From positions 82,141-146,140 of the forward strand of contig NZ_WNJZ01000003.1 in the NCBI RefSeq assembly GCF_024433635.1: a stretch of 64,000 bases of DNA, read 5' to 3'. Origin of the DNA: Ruminococcus sp. zg-924 (GTDB lineage Bacteria; Bacillota; Clostridia; Oscillospirales; Acutalibacteraceae). The translations under genes were made by a program, and so were the position numbers. Of this stretch, positions 18,320 through 27,458 are shown piece after piece (positions within the stretch are counted from its first letter, which is position 1; each line of letters opens with the position of its first letter). The notes below the pieces were generated by a model that saw nothing but the letters and a program-made list of their open reading frames with translations, did no database searches and was not told where the DNA came from.

Positions 18320-18420
18320 TGCCGCAAGAGGTATTAAATAATTATGATTGTCGCAGCAAGTATTAACAAGGCTGTGGGGAACGGTTTTGAACTTTAGCAT
18401 AAAACCGATGAAATGCTCGA
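18320..18420. other. rseP-ispG spacer with a degenerate intergenic repeat
   Basis: Non-coding spacer. Bases 18371-18405 (GCTGTGGGGAACGGTTTTG and following) match 25346-25380 at about 27 of 34 positions. Confidence 0.45.
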
Positions 18421-18446
18421 TTTGCCGAAAGGGGTTGTGGCTATAT

Positions 18447-19484
18447 ATGACAAAACAGGTAAAAGCAGGCACAGTTTTGATTGGCGGCGGTGCCGATATT
18501 TCAATTCAATCAATGCTCAACGTTCCTGCTGAGGATATACAGGGCAGCGTGCGACAGGCTAAGGAGCTTGAAGCCGCAGGCTGTGAAATCATAAGAGCCG
18601 CAGTGCCGGATTTGTCGGCAGTGCAGCTTATTTATGCGCTCAAAAATACCGTGAATATTCCGGTTGTAGCCGATATTCATTTTGATTACAGAATAGCGCT
18701 CGAATGTGTTGAAGCCGGAGTTGACAAGATAAGAATAAATCCCGGCAACATTGGCTCTGACGACAGAGTAAAGGCTGTTGCGAATGCCTGCAAGGTGAAG
18801 AATATACCCATAAGAATCGGCGTAAATTCCGGCAGTCTTGAGAAAAATATTCTGGCTAAATACGGCGCTCCAACAGCCGAGGCATTGTGCCAAAGCGCAC
18901 TTTACCACGCTTCACTTTTAGAAAAATTTGATTTTACCGACATAGTTCTGTCGATGAAGTCCTCAGACGTTAAAACAATGGTAAGAGCGTATGAGCTTGC
19001 CTCGCTTCACTGCAACTATCCGCTTCATCTCGGCGTTACCGAGGCAGGAACGGAAAGAATGGGACTTATCAAGTCCTCGGCAGGAATCGGTTCGCTCTTG
19101 CTTCACGATATAGGTGATACTATAAGAATTTCCCTTACAGCCGACCCGGTTAAGGAGATTTATGCTGCCAAGGATTTGCTTAAGGCGTTGGGACTTGCCA
19201 AGGGCGGAGTTACGTTTGTTTCCTGTCCAACCTGCGGCAGAACAAAAATAAATTTGATTAGCCTTGCAAACGAGGCTGAGCAAAGGCTCAGAGATTGTAA
19301 AAAGGACTTAAAGGTTGCCATTATGGGCTGTATTGTCAACGGACCCGGAGAGGCAAGAGAGGCTGATATAGGCATTGCCGGCGGCAAGGGCGAGGGCCTT
19401 ATATTTAAAAAGGGAGAGATAATCAAGAAGGTTCCCGAAAACGTATTGATTGATGAGCTGATAAATGAAATTGAGAAAATGTGA
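18447..19484 (+). CDS. ispG: 4-hydroxy-3-methylbut-2-enyl diphosphate synthase (flavodoxin)
   Basis: 345 residues, the short bacterial form. Fe-S enzyme converting MEcPP to HMBPP in the MEP pathway. The TIM-barrel part starts ISIQSMLN; VADIHFDYRIAL and NPGNIG follow. The iron-sulfur ligands are in CPTCGRTKIN and GCIVNGPGEA near the C-terminus. Start chosen at MTKQVKAG after GAAAGGGG with a rather long spacer; the longer frame upstream has no ribosome site. A 15-bp duplication covers the last codons and the region just after the stop (19469-19496). Confidence 0.94.
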   Translation: MTKQVKAGTVLIGGGADISIQSMLNVPAEDIQGSVRQAKELEAAGCEIIRAAVPDLSAVQLIYALKNTVNIPVVADIHFDYRIALECVEAGVDKIRINPGNIGSDDRVKAVANACKVKNIPIRIGVNSGSLEKNILAKYGAPTAEALCQSALYHASLLEKFDFTDIVLSMKSSDVKTMVRAYELASLHCNYPLHLGVTEAGTERMGLIKSSAGIGSLLLHDIGDTIRISLTADPVKEIYAAKDLLKALGLAKGGVTFVSCPTCGRTKINLISLANEAEQRLRDCKKDLKVAIMGCIVNGPGEAREADIGIAGGKGEGLIFKKGEIIKKVPENVLIDELINEIEKM

Positions 19485-19511
19485 ATTGAGAAAATGAGGT
19501 AAACCGATTTG

Positions 19512-22500
19512 ATGACGATAAAGGAGCTTTTCAGCGAGTACGGCGGCAAGCTGCCGCAGCAGCTCGAAAACGGAGTTATAGAAGCCGCAAAAATCAATTC
19601 GGCAACACGAATGATGAATCTTACGGTACGGTTTGAACATACAGTGCCAAGACAACTTTTGTTCGACGCCGAAAACATAATCAAGGAGCTGCCAATGGGG
19701 CTTTCCGGTGCGTTTATAAAGCCGGTGTTCCCTCAGGGCAGCTTTTCGCCCGATTATTACCCTGAGCTTATAAAGGAGCTTAAAAGGCGTAACCAAAGCC
19801 TTAACGGCTCTCTTAATGATTCTACGGTAAAAATAAACGAGGACGGAACGCTCACCGTTATGCTGTGTCACGGCGGCGCAGCACTTTTAAAGGCGAAAAG
19901 CTTTGACCGAGCGCTTGCGAATATTATCCTTGAGGAATTCAACCAGAGCTTCAGCGTCAGCTTTGACGGAGTTCTTACAATAGAAGCCGACAGCGAGCAG
20001 TACATACAAAAGCAGAATATAATTGAAGAGAAAAAAAGACGTGAACAGATAATAGCCTTTGACGATGAGGAAAAGGAGCTTGAGGAAAGCTCCAAACGTA
20101 AAAAGGCGAGAGAGGTTGTAAAAACCGTTGAAATAAGACAGGACGATTATTACTATCCGGCTGTTATTGAGGGCAGTGCAAAGCCGCTTTACGGCAATGC
20201 TTTCAGCACAAAGAAGATTATGTCCATAACAGACATAGCCGCAGATTCGGGCAGGGTTGTCATTTGGGGCGATGTGTTTGAAACAGATTGCAAGACAACC
20301 AAGGACGGCAGGAAGAATATTATTACAATAAAGATAACGGACTACACAGGCTCAATGATAGTCAAGGTGTTTGACGATATCAAATCGGCTAAGCCTGCCG
20401 CTGATATAAAAAAAGGCAGTACAATAGTTTGCCGAGGCGACATTGAGTATGACAGATACATAAACGAAATTGTTCTTCGTGCAAGCGCAATAGGCACGAT
20501 AAAGAAGGTGCAGGTTGTTGACAATGCACCCGAAAAGCGAGTGGAGCTTCACCTGCATACGAAAATGTCATCAATGGACGGCGTTTCGGACGCATCTTCG
20601 CTTATTAAGCAGGCACATGCATGGGGGCACCCTGCAATAGCGGTAACCGACCACGGCGTTGCTCAGGCTTTCCCTGAGGCTATGGATACGGTGGAGAGTC
20701 TTGTAAGCCGTGACGACGAGGAAAAGCCCGACGCATTCAAGGTTATCTACGGCACCGAAGCATATTTTGTTAACGATATGATTTCCTCGGTAGTCGGCAA
20801 GGGCGACCAATGCCTTAAAACAGGCAGATTCATCTGCTTTGACCTTGAAACAACCGGCCTTTCGGCGGCAAAGGAGGCTATAACGGAAATCGGTGCAGTC
20901 AAGATTGAAAACGGCGCTGTTGTAGATACCTTTTCAACCTTTGTTAATCCTCAGCGGCCTATTCCGGGCAAGATAACCGAGCTTACAGGCATTACCGATG
21001 AAATGGTAAAGAACGCTCCGTTTGAGGACAGTGCGCTTAAGGATTTTTACAATTTCTGCGGCGATGATGCAATTTTAGTTGCGCATAATGCACCGTTTGA
21101 TACGTCCTTTATAAGAGCGGCGGCAAGCCGTTGCGGTATGCCGTACAGCTTTACATCAATAGACACCGTTGCAATTTGCAGAGCTGTTTTAAAGGATATT
21201 AAAAACTGCAAGCTTGACACAGTTGCAAAATATCTGCGCTTAGGCTCTTTTAACCACCACAGAGCCTGTGATGACGCAGAGATACTGTCAAGAATTTTTC
21301 TGTGTCTTGCCGACCGTCTTAATGATGATTACGGCATAACCACCGTACAGCAAATTAATACTAATATAGCAGGAGCAGATATTAAAAAGCTTGTTTCTTA
21401 CCATCAGATTATTCTTGTTAAAAATAATACAGGACTTAAAAACCTATACAAGCTTATTTCAATGGCTCACCTTACTTACTTTTACAAAAAGCCGAGAATC
21501 CCGAAGTCGGAGCTTATTAAGCACCGTGAGGGTCTTATAATCGGCAGTGCCTGCGAGGCAGGCGAGCTGTTCCGAGCCATTGTGGAGGGCAAGCCTTGGG
21601 AAGAACTTCTGAAAATAGCTTCATTCTATGACTACCTTGAAATTCAGCCAATAGGCAACAATATGTTTATGCTAAGAAACGGCACGGTTTCCGACATTAA
21701 GGAGCTTCAGGAGCTTAACAAAACGGTAATCAAAATCGGCAAAAAGCTGAACATTCCAGTTGTCGCAACCTGTGACGTTCACTTTCAGGCGCCGGAGGAC
21801 GCTGAGTACAGAAAGATTTTGCAGGCGGCTCAGGGTTATGCAGACGCCGAAAACCAACCTCCGCTTTATCTTAGGACAACAGCGGAGATGCTAAAGGAAT
21901 TTGAGTATCTCGGTAAGGAAAAGGCATACGAGGTTGTTGTTACAAATACAAGAAAAATCGCCGAGTCAATTGAGCGTGTCCGTCCGATACCGAGGGGAGT
22001 TTTCCCGCCGTTCATTGACGGTGCTGAGGAACAGCTTACAACAATTACATGGAAAAGGGCGAAGGAAAAGTACGGCGACCCGTTACCTGAAATAGTTCAG
22101 GCAAGGCTTGACAGAGAGCTTGGCTCAATTACAAAGCACGGTTTCTCTGTTTTGTATATGACAGCGCAAAAGCTTGTTGCCGACAGTGAGGCGCACGGCT
22201 ATCTTGTCGGCTCACGAGGAAGCGTTGGTTCGTCCTTTGTCGCAACAATGTCCGGTATATCGGAGGTTAATCCGCTTTGCCCTCACTATATTTGTCCGAA
22301 CTGCAAAAACAGTGAATTTATAACGGACGGCAGCGTCGGCTCAGGCTTTGACCTGCCGCCGAAAAACTGCCCGAAGTGCGGAACTCCATATGACCGTGAC
22401 GGCCACGAAATTCCGTTTGAAACCTTCTTGGGCTTTGACGGCGATAAAACGCCTGATATAGACTTGAACTTCAGCGGCGAATATCAGTCGCACTCTCACC

Positions 22501-23882
22501 GCTACACAGAGGAGCTGTTCGGCAAGAACAACGTGTTTAAGGCGGGTACAATAGCAACGGTTGCCGAAAAAACGGCGATTGGCTATGTAAAAAAATACTG
22601 CGAGCAAACGGGCAAGGTTCTGCACAGAGCCGAGGAATCTCGTCTTGCCGCAGGCTGTACCGGAGTAAAGCGCACAACGGGTCAGCACCCCGGCGGAATG
22701 GTTGTTGTGCCTAAGGGCAACGAGGTTTTCGACTTCTGTCCCGTTCAGCACCCGGCTAACGATATGAAGTCGGACAATATCACAACCCACTTCGACTTCC
22801 ACTCAATCCACGACACAATTTGTAAGCTTGACGAGCTTGGACACGATGTTCCTACAATTTACCACTATCTTGAAAAATTCACGAACATATCGGTAATGAA
22901 CGTTTCAATGAGCGACCCCGAGGTTATGTCGCTGTTTACCTCAACAAAAGCTCTGGGCATTGAGCCGGAGGATATAGGCTCACAGACAGGAACCTTCTCT
23001 CTGCCGGAGGTAGGAACAGACTTTGTTCGCAATATGCTTGTTGAGGCACAGCCGAAAACATTCTCTGACCTTTTGCAGATTTCGGGTCTTTCTCACGGTA
23101 CAGACGTATGGATTGGCAACGCCGCCGACCTTATTCACAGCGGCCAATGCACAATTTCCGAGGTTATCGGTACTCGTGACTCAATTATGACATATCTGCT
23201 GCACAGAGGACTTGAGCCGAAAATGGCGTTTAAAATAATGGAGATTGTCCGTAAGGGCAAGTCGACAAAGCTTTTAACAGAGGACCATTTTAAAGCAATG
23301 AAGGAGCACGATGTGCCGCAGTGGTATATCGACTCCTGTATGAAAATTAAATATATGTTCCCAAAGGCTCACGCAGCGGCTTATATGATTGCAACACTAA
23401 GGCTCGGCTGGTACAAGGTGCATAAGCCGACTGAGTATTATGCGGCGTACTTCTCGGTTCGAGGAGAGAATTTTGACGGTGCAACAGTGCTTAAGGGTAT
23501 TAATGCCGTAAGAGAAAAAATGAAAAATATCAAAGCAAAGGGCTATGAGGCAAGCGCCAAGGACGAGGCTGAATATGCCAATTTGCAGATAATAAATGAG
23601 ATGCTCGCAAGAGGAATTGAGGTTTTGCCTGTTGACATTTACAAATCAGAGGCTAAAATGTTTGTTATAGAGGGAAATAAGATAAGGCTTCCGTTCTCGT
23701 CGCTTTCGGGCGTAGGAGATGCTGCCGCAGAGGTTCTTGCCGAAAAGGGCAAGCAGGGCGAGTATCTGTCGGTTGAGGACCTTCAGGGAAGAACAAAAAT
23801 TTCCAAGGCTGTTATTGAAACCCTCCGAGAGGTCGGCGCATTGGGCAACCTGCCCGAAAGCAGCCAGCTTACTCTGTTCTAA
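19512..23882 (+). CDS. polC: DNA polymerase III alpha subunit, PolC type
   Basis: 1456 residues, the Gram-positive replicative polymerase. Order of parts: an N-terminal region, an OB-fold (about 230-330), a PHP domain starting VELHLHTKMSSMDG (about 341), interrupted by the 3'-5' proofreading exonuclease (FDLETTGLS about 440, HNAPFDTSFI, HRACDDAEI). Then comes the polymerase core with a Cys4 zinc finger (CPNC ... CPKCG, about 930-960) and catalytic PDIDLNFSGEYQ (about 980). Ends with helix-hairpin-helix and C-terminal segments. Start at the ATG after GAGGT; the preceding TTG is also in frame. Confidence 0.97.
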   Translation: MTIKELFSEYGGKLPQQLENGVIEAAKINSATRMMNLTVRFEHTVPRQLLFDAENIIKELPMGLSGAFIKPVFPQGSFSPDYYPELIKELKRRNQSLNGSLNDSTVKINEDGTLTVMLCHGGAALLKAKSFDRALANIILEEFNQSFSVSFDGVLTIEADSEQYIQKQNIIEEKKRREQIIAFDDEEKELEESSKRKKAREVVKTVEIRQDDYYYPAVIEGSAKPLYGNAFSTKKIMSITDIAADSGRVVIWGDVFETDCKTTKDGRKNIITIKITDYTGSMIVKVFDDIKSAKPAADIKKGSTIVCRGDIEYDRYINEIVLRASAIGTIKKVQVVDNAPEKRVELHLHTKMSSMDGVSDASSLIKQAHAWGHPAIAVTDHGVAQAFPEAMDTVESLVSRDDEEKPDAFKVIYGTEAYFVNDMISSVVGKGDQCLKTGRFICFDLETTGLSAAKEAITEIGAVKIENGAVVDTFSTFVNPQRPIPGKITELTGITDEMVKNAPFEDSALKDFYNFCGDDAILVAHNAPFDTSFIRAAASRCGMPYSFTSIDTVAICRAVLKDIKNCKLDTVAKYLRLGSFNHHRACDDAEILSRIFLCLADRLNDDYGITTVQQINTNIAGADIKKLVSYHQIILVKNNTGLKNLYKLISMAHLTYFYKKPRIPKSELIKHREGLIIGSACEAGELFRAIVEGKPWEELLKIASFYDYLEIQPIGNNMFMLRNGTVSDIKELQELNKTVIKIGKKLNIPVVATCDVHFQAPEDAEYRKILQAAQGYADAENQPPLYLRTTAEMLKEFEYLGKEKAYEVVVTNTRKIAESIERVRPIPRGVFPPFIDGAEEQLTTITWKRAKEKYGDPLPEIVQARLDRELGSITKHGFSVLYMTAQKLVADSEAHGYLVGSRGSVGSSFVATMSGISEVNPLCPHYICPNCKNSEFITDGSVGSGFDLPPKNCPKCGTPYDRDGHEIPFETFLGFDGDKTPDIDLNFSGEYQSHSHRYTEELFGKNNVFKAGTIATVAEKTAIGYVKKYCEQTGKVLHRAEESRLAAGCTGVKRTTGQHPGGMVVVPKGNEVFDFCPVQHPANDMKSDNITTHFDFHSIHDTICKLDELGHDVPTIYHYLEKFTNISVMNVSMSDPEVMSLFTSTKALGIEPEDIGSQTGTFSLPEVGTDFVRNMLVEAQPKTFSDLLQISGLSHGTDVWIGNAADLIHSGQCTISEVIGTRDSIMTYLLHRGLEPKMAFKIMEIVRKGKSTKLLTEDHFKAMKEHDVPQWYIDSCMKIKYMFPKAHAAAYMIATLRLGWYKVHKPTEYYAAYFSVRGENFDGATVLKGINAVREKMKNIKAKGYEASAKDEAEYANLQIINEMLARGIEVLPVDIYKSEAKMFVIEGNKIRLPFSSLSGVGDAAAEVLAEKGKQGEYLSVEDLQGRTKISKAVIETLREVGALGNLPESSQLTLF

Positions 23883-23894
23883 AGGAGGAAAGGT

Positions 23895-25256
23895 ATGAAA
23901 TCAAAAAAACTTAAGCACGCTATGCTGCTGATAACATACACGGTGTTTTTGCTGTTTATATTGTTTAATATCAACACAGTGTGGGGAATATTCTCAACCG
24001 TGCTGGGCGTACTTATGCCGTTTGTTGTCGGCTTTATAGTGGCGTTTCTTGTTAATTTGCCTTACGTCTATTTGTCGGAAAAGGTTTTTGCGGGAATGGC
24101 AAAAAGGGGAAAATATGCCAGAAAGCTTCGCAAGCCTCTTGCGCTTGTGCTGGCGTATTTGATAATCTTCAGCGTTATCGCTTTCCTTATTGTAATTCTT
24201 GTACCTGAAATTATCGACAGCGTTGACAAGCTTATTACAAACTTCTCTGTCTATTTTGAAAGCTTTAGAGTTTGGCTTACTGACTTTATGGATAAGTGGT
24301 TCAATATTCAGCTTACAAAGAACAGCGATATTTTTGTATTCTTAAACGATATAGTAACAAGAATAACGGGCGACGAAATTTCAAATTTGATTTCCGGCTT
24401 TTCTTCAAACCTTATGCCGTCTGTATTTGACGTTACTAAGAACGTAACCACTTCTGTGATTAACCTGTTTATGGGCGTGTTTATTTCCTGCTACTTTATG
24501 GGCTGTAAGGAAAAGCTTATTTATCAGGTTAAGAAATTCGGATTAGCGTATATTCCCGAAAAAGCAAATTCAAAGCTTCTTGAGATAGGCGAGCTGTCAA
24601 ATAAAATCTTTGGTAAATTTGTTTACGGAAAGATTATAGATTCTTTAATAATCGGCGTGCTGTGCTTTATCGGAATGTCTGTTTTCGGGTTTGATTACGC
24701 AGTGCTGACAAGCGTTATTATAGCAATAACAAACCTTGTGCCAATGTTCGGCCCGATTGTCGGTGCTGTTATAACAATATTCATAATGCTTGTTATCAAC
24801 CCAATTGAGGCAATCTGGTTTTCTGTTTTCCTGCTTATATTACAGCAGATTGACGGCAACTTTATCGGACCTAAGATTCTCGGCAACTCCATTGGTATTT
24901 CCGGCTTTTGGATAATGGCAAGCGTTATTGTCGGCTCAGGACTGTTCGGCTTTTGGGGTATGCTTTTGGCGGTGCCTGTGTTCTCAACGCTTTATGTGTT
25001 GCTTACACGCCACGTCAATTCACGAATTAAAAAGGTCGGCAAGCAGGATGTTCTTGGTACTCCGCCTGAGGACGACATTATAAAACAGCAAATGCCGAAA
25101 GACCCTCGTGAAGTTTCTCTGGAAGAAGAAAAAGGCTATATCTTTAACACAGAGTTTATCAGTACGATAAAATCAAAGGTTAAGGAAGAGGCTAAGAAAA
25201 TGAAAAAGGACAACACCGACGATGACTCCGACAAGTCGGACAGCAGTAATAAATAA
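23895..25256 (+). CDS. AI-2E family transporter-like permease
   Basis: 453 residues, polytopic membrane protein of the former UPF0118 group. Two N-terminal helices, a large extracytoplasmic-type region (about 115-190), then the conserved NLVPMFGPIVGAVI and GNFIGPKILGNSIGI motifs near 280-340. The C-terminal ~60 residues are a charged cytosolic tail rich in Lys, Asp and Ser. Family members include Na+/H+ antiporters and a disputed autoinducer-2 exporter, so the substrate is open. An AAAGGAGG site 12 bases after polC suggests cotranscription. Confidence 0.88.
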   Translation: MKSKKLKHAMLLITYTVFLLFILFNINTVWGIFSTVLGVLMPFVVGFIVAFLVNLPYVYLSEKVFAGMAKRGKYARKLRKPLALVLAYLIIFSVIAFLIVILVPEIIDSVDKLITNFSVYFESFRVWLTDFMDKWFNIQLTKNSDIFVFLNDIVTRITGDEISNLISGFSSNLMPSVFDVTKNVTTSVINLFMGVFISCYFMGCKEKLIYQVKKFGLAYIPEKANSKLLEIGELSNKIFGKFVYGKIIDSLIIGVLCFIGMSVFGFDYAVLTSVIIAITNLVPMFGPIVGAVITIFIMLVINPIEAIWFSVFLLILQQIDGNFIGPKILGNSIGISGFWIMASVIVGSGLFGFWGMLLAVPVFSTLYVLLTRHVNSRIKKVGKQDVLGTPPEDDIIKQQMPKDPREVSLEEEKGYIFNTEFISTIKSKVKEEAKKMKKDNTDDDSDKSDSSNK

Positions 25257-25447
25257 TGAAAAATTATTATTGTCGCTTCGTCCTTCTATTAAAGAATATC
25301 AGCTTTGAGATTTGTGTGTTTAGATTGTTGAATTGTTATAGCGAGGTTGTAAGGAACGGTCTTGGATTTTCGCACAAACATATGAATTTTTGAGCAAGTG
25401 CAAATGCTAATCACAGCAAAACTCAACACGAGTTCTGCTTCCCTTTT
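25257..25447. other. intergenic stretch before the his operon
   Basis: No gene is visible. It holds a degenerate intergenic repeat (about 25257-25390; core GTTGTAAGGAACGGTCTTGG) and a small hairpin GCAAAACTC / GAGTTCTGC at 25416-25438 (one mismatch, loop AACAC). No T-box AGGGTGG / ACCGCG pair is seen. Confidence 0.45.
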
Positions 25448-25481
25448 CGGACAGTCAGGGTAGCTCTTGGCTGTCCGTTTT
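25448..25481 (+). terminator. terminator upstream of the his operon
   Basis: CGGACAGTCAG / TTGGCTGTCCG (two G-U pairs) with an 8-nt loop, followed by TTTT. It lies upstream of the his promoter, so it ends the preceding transcription unit and is not an attenuator. Confidence 0.65.
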
Positions 25482-25520
25482 GCGGCACTATGAGGTAGTA
25501 TTTTTACTGTAAATAAAGAG

Positions 25521-25549
25521 TTGACAATATAACTTTACTGTGTTATTAT
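25521..25549 (+). promoter_or_regulatory. predicted sigma-A promoter of the his operon
   Basis: Consensus TTGACA (25521-25526), 17-nt spacer, extended -10 TGTTATTAT with TATTAT at 25544-25549. Confidence 0.8.
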
Positions 25550-25565
25550 GTTAGCACGCTAAAGT
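25532..25565. promoter_or_regulatory. palindromic operator over the his promoter
   Basis: Arms ACTTTACTGTGTTA (25532-25545) and TAGCACGCTAAAGT (25552-25565) are complementary at 11 of 14 positions, around a 6-nt centre. The palindrome covers the -10 box, the usual layout for a repressor that blocks polymerase. A TrpR-family histidine regulator (YerC/HisR) has been proposed for Firmicutes; whether this is its site is inference. Confidence 0.55.
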
Positions 25566-25584
25566 AAAAGAAAGGAAACGAGCT

Positions 25585-26790
25585 ATGAAAGCCTATTATA
25601 AAATTACGCCGGAGGGCACAAAGGACTATTTGTTTGAGGAAACAAGCGCAATTAACGAGGTAACAAGCATTACAACCTCTGTTTACCGTTCCAAGGGCTA
25701 TCATGAGGTCAAGACGCCGGGTCTTGAGTTTTTTGACGAGTTTAATCTTAAATCAAGCGCAATCGCACAGGACCGTATGTTCAAGCTCACTGACAATAAG
25801 GGCAGACTTTTGGTTATACGCCCCGATTCCACCCTGCCAATAGCAAGAGTGGTTGCAACAAGGCTGCAAAACAAACCGCTGCCAATAAGACTTTTTTATA
25901 ATCAAACGGTTTACCGCAGTAACCCAAGCCTTACAGGCAGAAAGAACGAGATAAGACAGACTGGCATTGAGCTTTTGGGCGCTTCAGGAAAAAGAGCCGA
26001 CCTTGAGGTTATAATAACGGCTATTGAAGCATTGCAGAAAATTGTTCCCGATTTCAGAATAGAGTTAGGCCATGCGGGACTTTTCCGTTCACTTGCAAAA
26101 AAGCTTGACTGCAATGATGAAACAAAGGAAAGCATAAGGGAATCAATCCAGTCAAAGAACTATTCACAGCTCAATTCAATACTTGACACTCTTCCAAAGT
26201 CAGATACAGTCGAGGCTATAAGAAAGCTTCCAAGGCTGTTCGGCGGCGAAGACGTTTTAAAGCAGGCAGCTGAGCTTTTTGCAGGAACAGAGGGTGAGGG
26301 CGACCTTGCGTATTTAAGTGAGATATACCACGCACTGTCAAAGCTTATGATGGGGGACAAGCTCATTATGGACTTAGGCTTTGTTCAGAGAAACGACTAT
26401 TACAGCGACTTCATCTTCAGTGCCTTTGTTGAGGGCAGCGGCGACGCTGTGCTGACAGGCGGCAGATACGATAAACTTCTTGATGAGTTTGACGCTCCTA
26501 TGCCGGCGGCCGGCTTTGCACTTAACGCAGACGCACTGGCAGATATTATGCTGAATTCGGGCAAAAGCTTTGAAGAGAAGCCTGCCGATATAATTGTCCA
26601 CGCATACGAAGGCTTCGAGATGGAGGCAATAAGCCAGTGCCGCTTTTATACACTCAGCGGCTTCAAGTGCGAAAACAGCGTTTTCAAAAGCCGTGACGAG
26701 GTAATAAGCTACGCTAAGGAAAACGGAGTTAAGCAGGTGTGCTTTATGAACAGCTCACCGGAAACCGTTGATATTGAAAGCATGGAATAA
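25585..26790 (+). CDS. hisZ: ATP phosphoribosyltransferase regulatory subunit
   Basis: 401 residues, a HisRS-like protein without tRNA synthetase function that forms the active enzyme with short HisG. The class II-like fold is seen: TPEGTKDYLFEE at the start, DRMFKLTDNKGRLLVIRPDST (motif 2 area) and GGRYDKLLDEF near 290-310. First gene of the his operon, after a palindrome-covered promoter. Its presence matches the short-form HisG that follows 24 bases later. Confidence 0.93.
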   Translation: MKAYYKITPEGTKDYLFEETSAINEVTSITTSVYRSKGYHEVKTPGLEFFDEFNLKSSAIAQDRMFKLTDNKGRLLVIRPDSTLPIARVVATRLQNKPLPIRLFYNQTVYRSNPSLTGRKNEIRQTGIELLGASGKRADLEVIITAIEALQKIVPDFRIELGHAGLFRSLAKKLDCNDETKESIRESIQSKNYSQLNSILDTLPKSDTVEAIRKLPRLFGGEDVLKQAAELFAGTEGEGDLAYLSEIYHALSKLMMGDKLIMDLGFVQRNDYYSDFIFSAFVEGSGDAVLTGGRYDKLLDEFDAPMPAAGFALNADALADIMLNSGKSFEEKPADIIVHAYEGFEMEAISQCRFYTLSGFKCENSVFKSRDEVISYAKENGVKQVCFMNSSPETVDIESME

Positions 26791-26814
26791 TGAAGGGAGT
26801 TTGTGGTTGTATAT

Positions 26815-27453
26815 ATGAAACCGTTGAGAATAGCTCTGACAAAGGGCAGACTTGAAAAGGACACGGTTGGGCTTTTAGAGCAGATAGGCTATGACTGCAC
26901 CGCCGTAAGGAACAAGGGCAGACGTCTTATTCTGCCAATAGGCTCCGGTGAAATTGAGGTTGTGCTTGCAAAGGCGGCAGACGTTATTACATATGTAGAG
27001 CACGGTGTGTGTGATTTGGGTGTTGTCGGCAAGGACACAATTTTAGAAAACGGCACATCATTTTATGAGCTGCTTGATTTAGGCTTCGGCAAGTGCCGCT
27101 TCGCCGTTGCAGGCAAGGCAGGCTATAATTTTTATGACGGCTACAAGGCAAAGACAATAGCAACGAAATATCCGAATGTTGCAAGAACACATTTTGAAAA
27201 CAAGGCGATGGATATTCGCTTTATAAAAATAGAGGGCAGTGTGGAGCTTGCTCCGCTTCTCGGTCTTGCCGACGCAATAGTAGATATTGTTGAAACAGGC
27301 TCTACACTTAAAGAAAACGGCCTTGAGGTGTACGAGGAGGTTGTTCCTATCTCGGCAAGGCTTATTGCAAACAACGCAAGCTTAAAGCTCCGCAAGAAGG
27401 AGATAGAAGAGCTTGTTGACAAAATGGAGAAATTTATAACAAAAACGGAGTGA
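26815..27453 (+). CDS. hisG: ATP phosphoribosyltransferase, short catalytic form
   Basis: 212 residues, lacking the C-terminal regulatory domain of long HisG, as expected with hisZ. First step of histidine synthesis (ATP + PRPP to phosphoribosyl-ATP). IALTKGRLEKDT at the N-terminus, CDLGVVGKDT, and the PRPP-binding run ADAIVDIVETGSTLKENGL are typical. Start set at MKPLRIALTKG; the AAGGGAG site is 15 bases away, and an in-frame GTG at 26803 is only 3 bases from it. Confidence 0.94.
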   Translation: MKPLRIALTKGRLEKDTVGLLEQIGYDCTAVRNKGRRLILPIGSGEIEVVLAKAADVITYVEHGVCDLGVVGKDTILENGTSFYELLDLGFGKCRFAVAGKAGYNFYDGYKAKTIATKYPNVARTHFENKAMDIRFIKIEGSVELAPLLGLADAIVDIVETGSTLKENGLEVYEEVVPISARLIANNASLKLRKKEIEELVDKMEKFITKTE

Positions 27454-27458
27454 TATAA

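Noticed and set aside
19469..19496. 15-bp tandem duplication across the ispG stop codon
   Set aside because: Real (AATTGAGAAAATG twice) but it only touches the last codons and the untranslated gap; a simple slippage event with no likely effect.
25257..25584. Possible T-box riboswitch before hisZ
   Set aside because: No AGGGTGG or ACCGCG-type antiterminator sequence; the only strong hairpin lies upstream of a clear promoter, so it cannot attenuate the his transcript.
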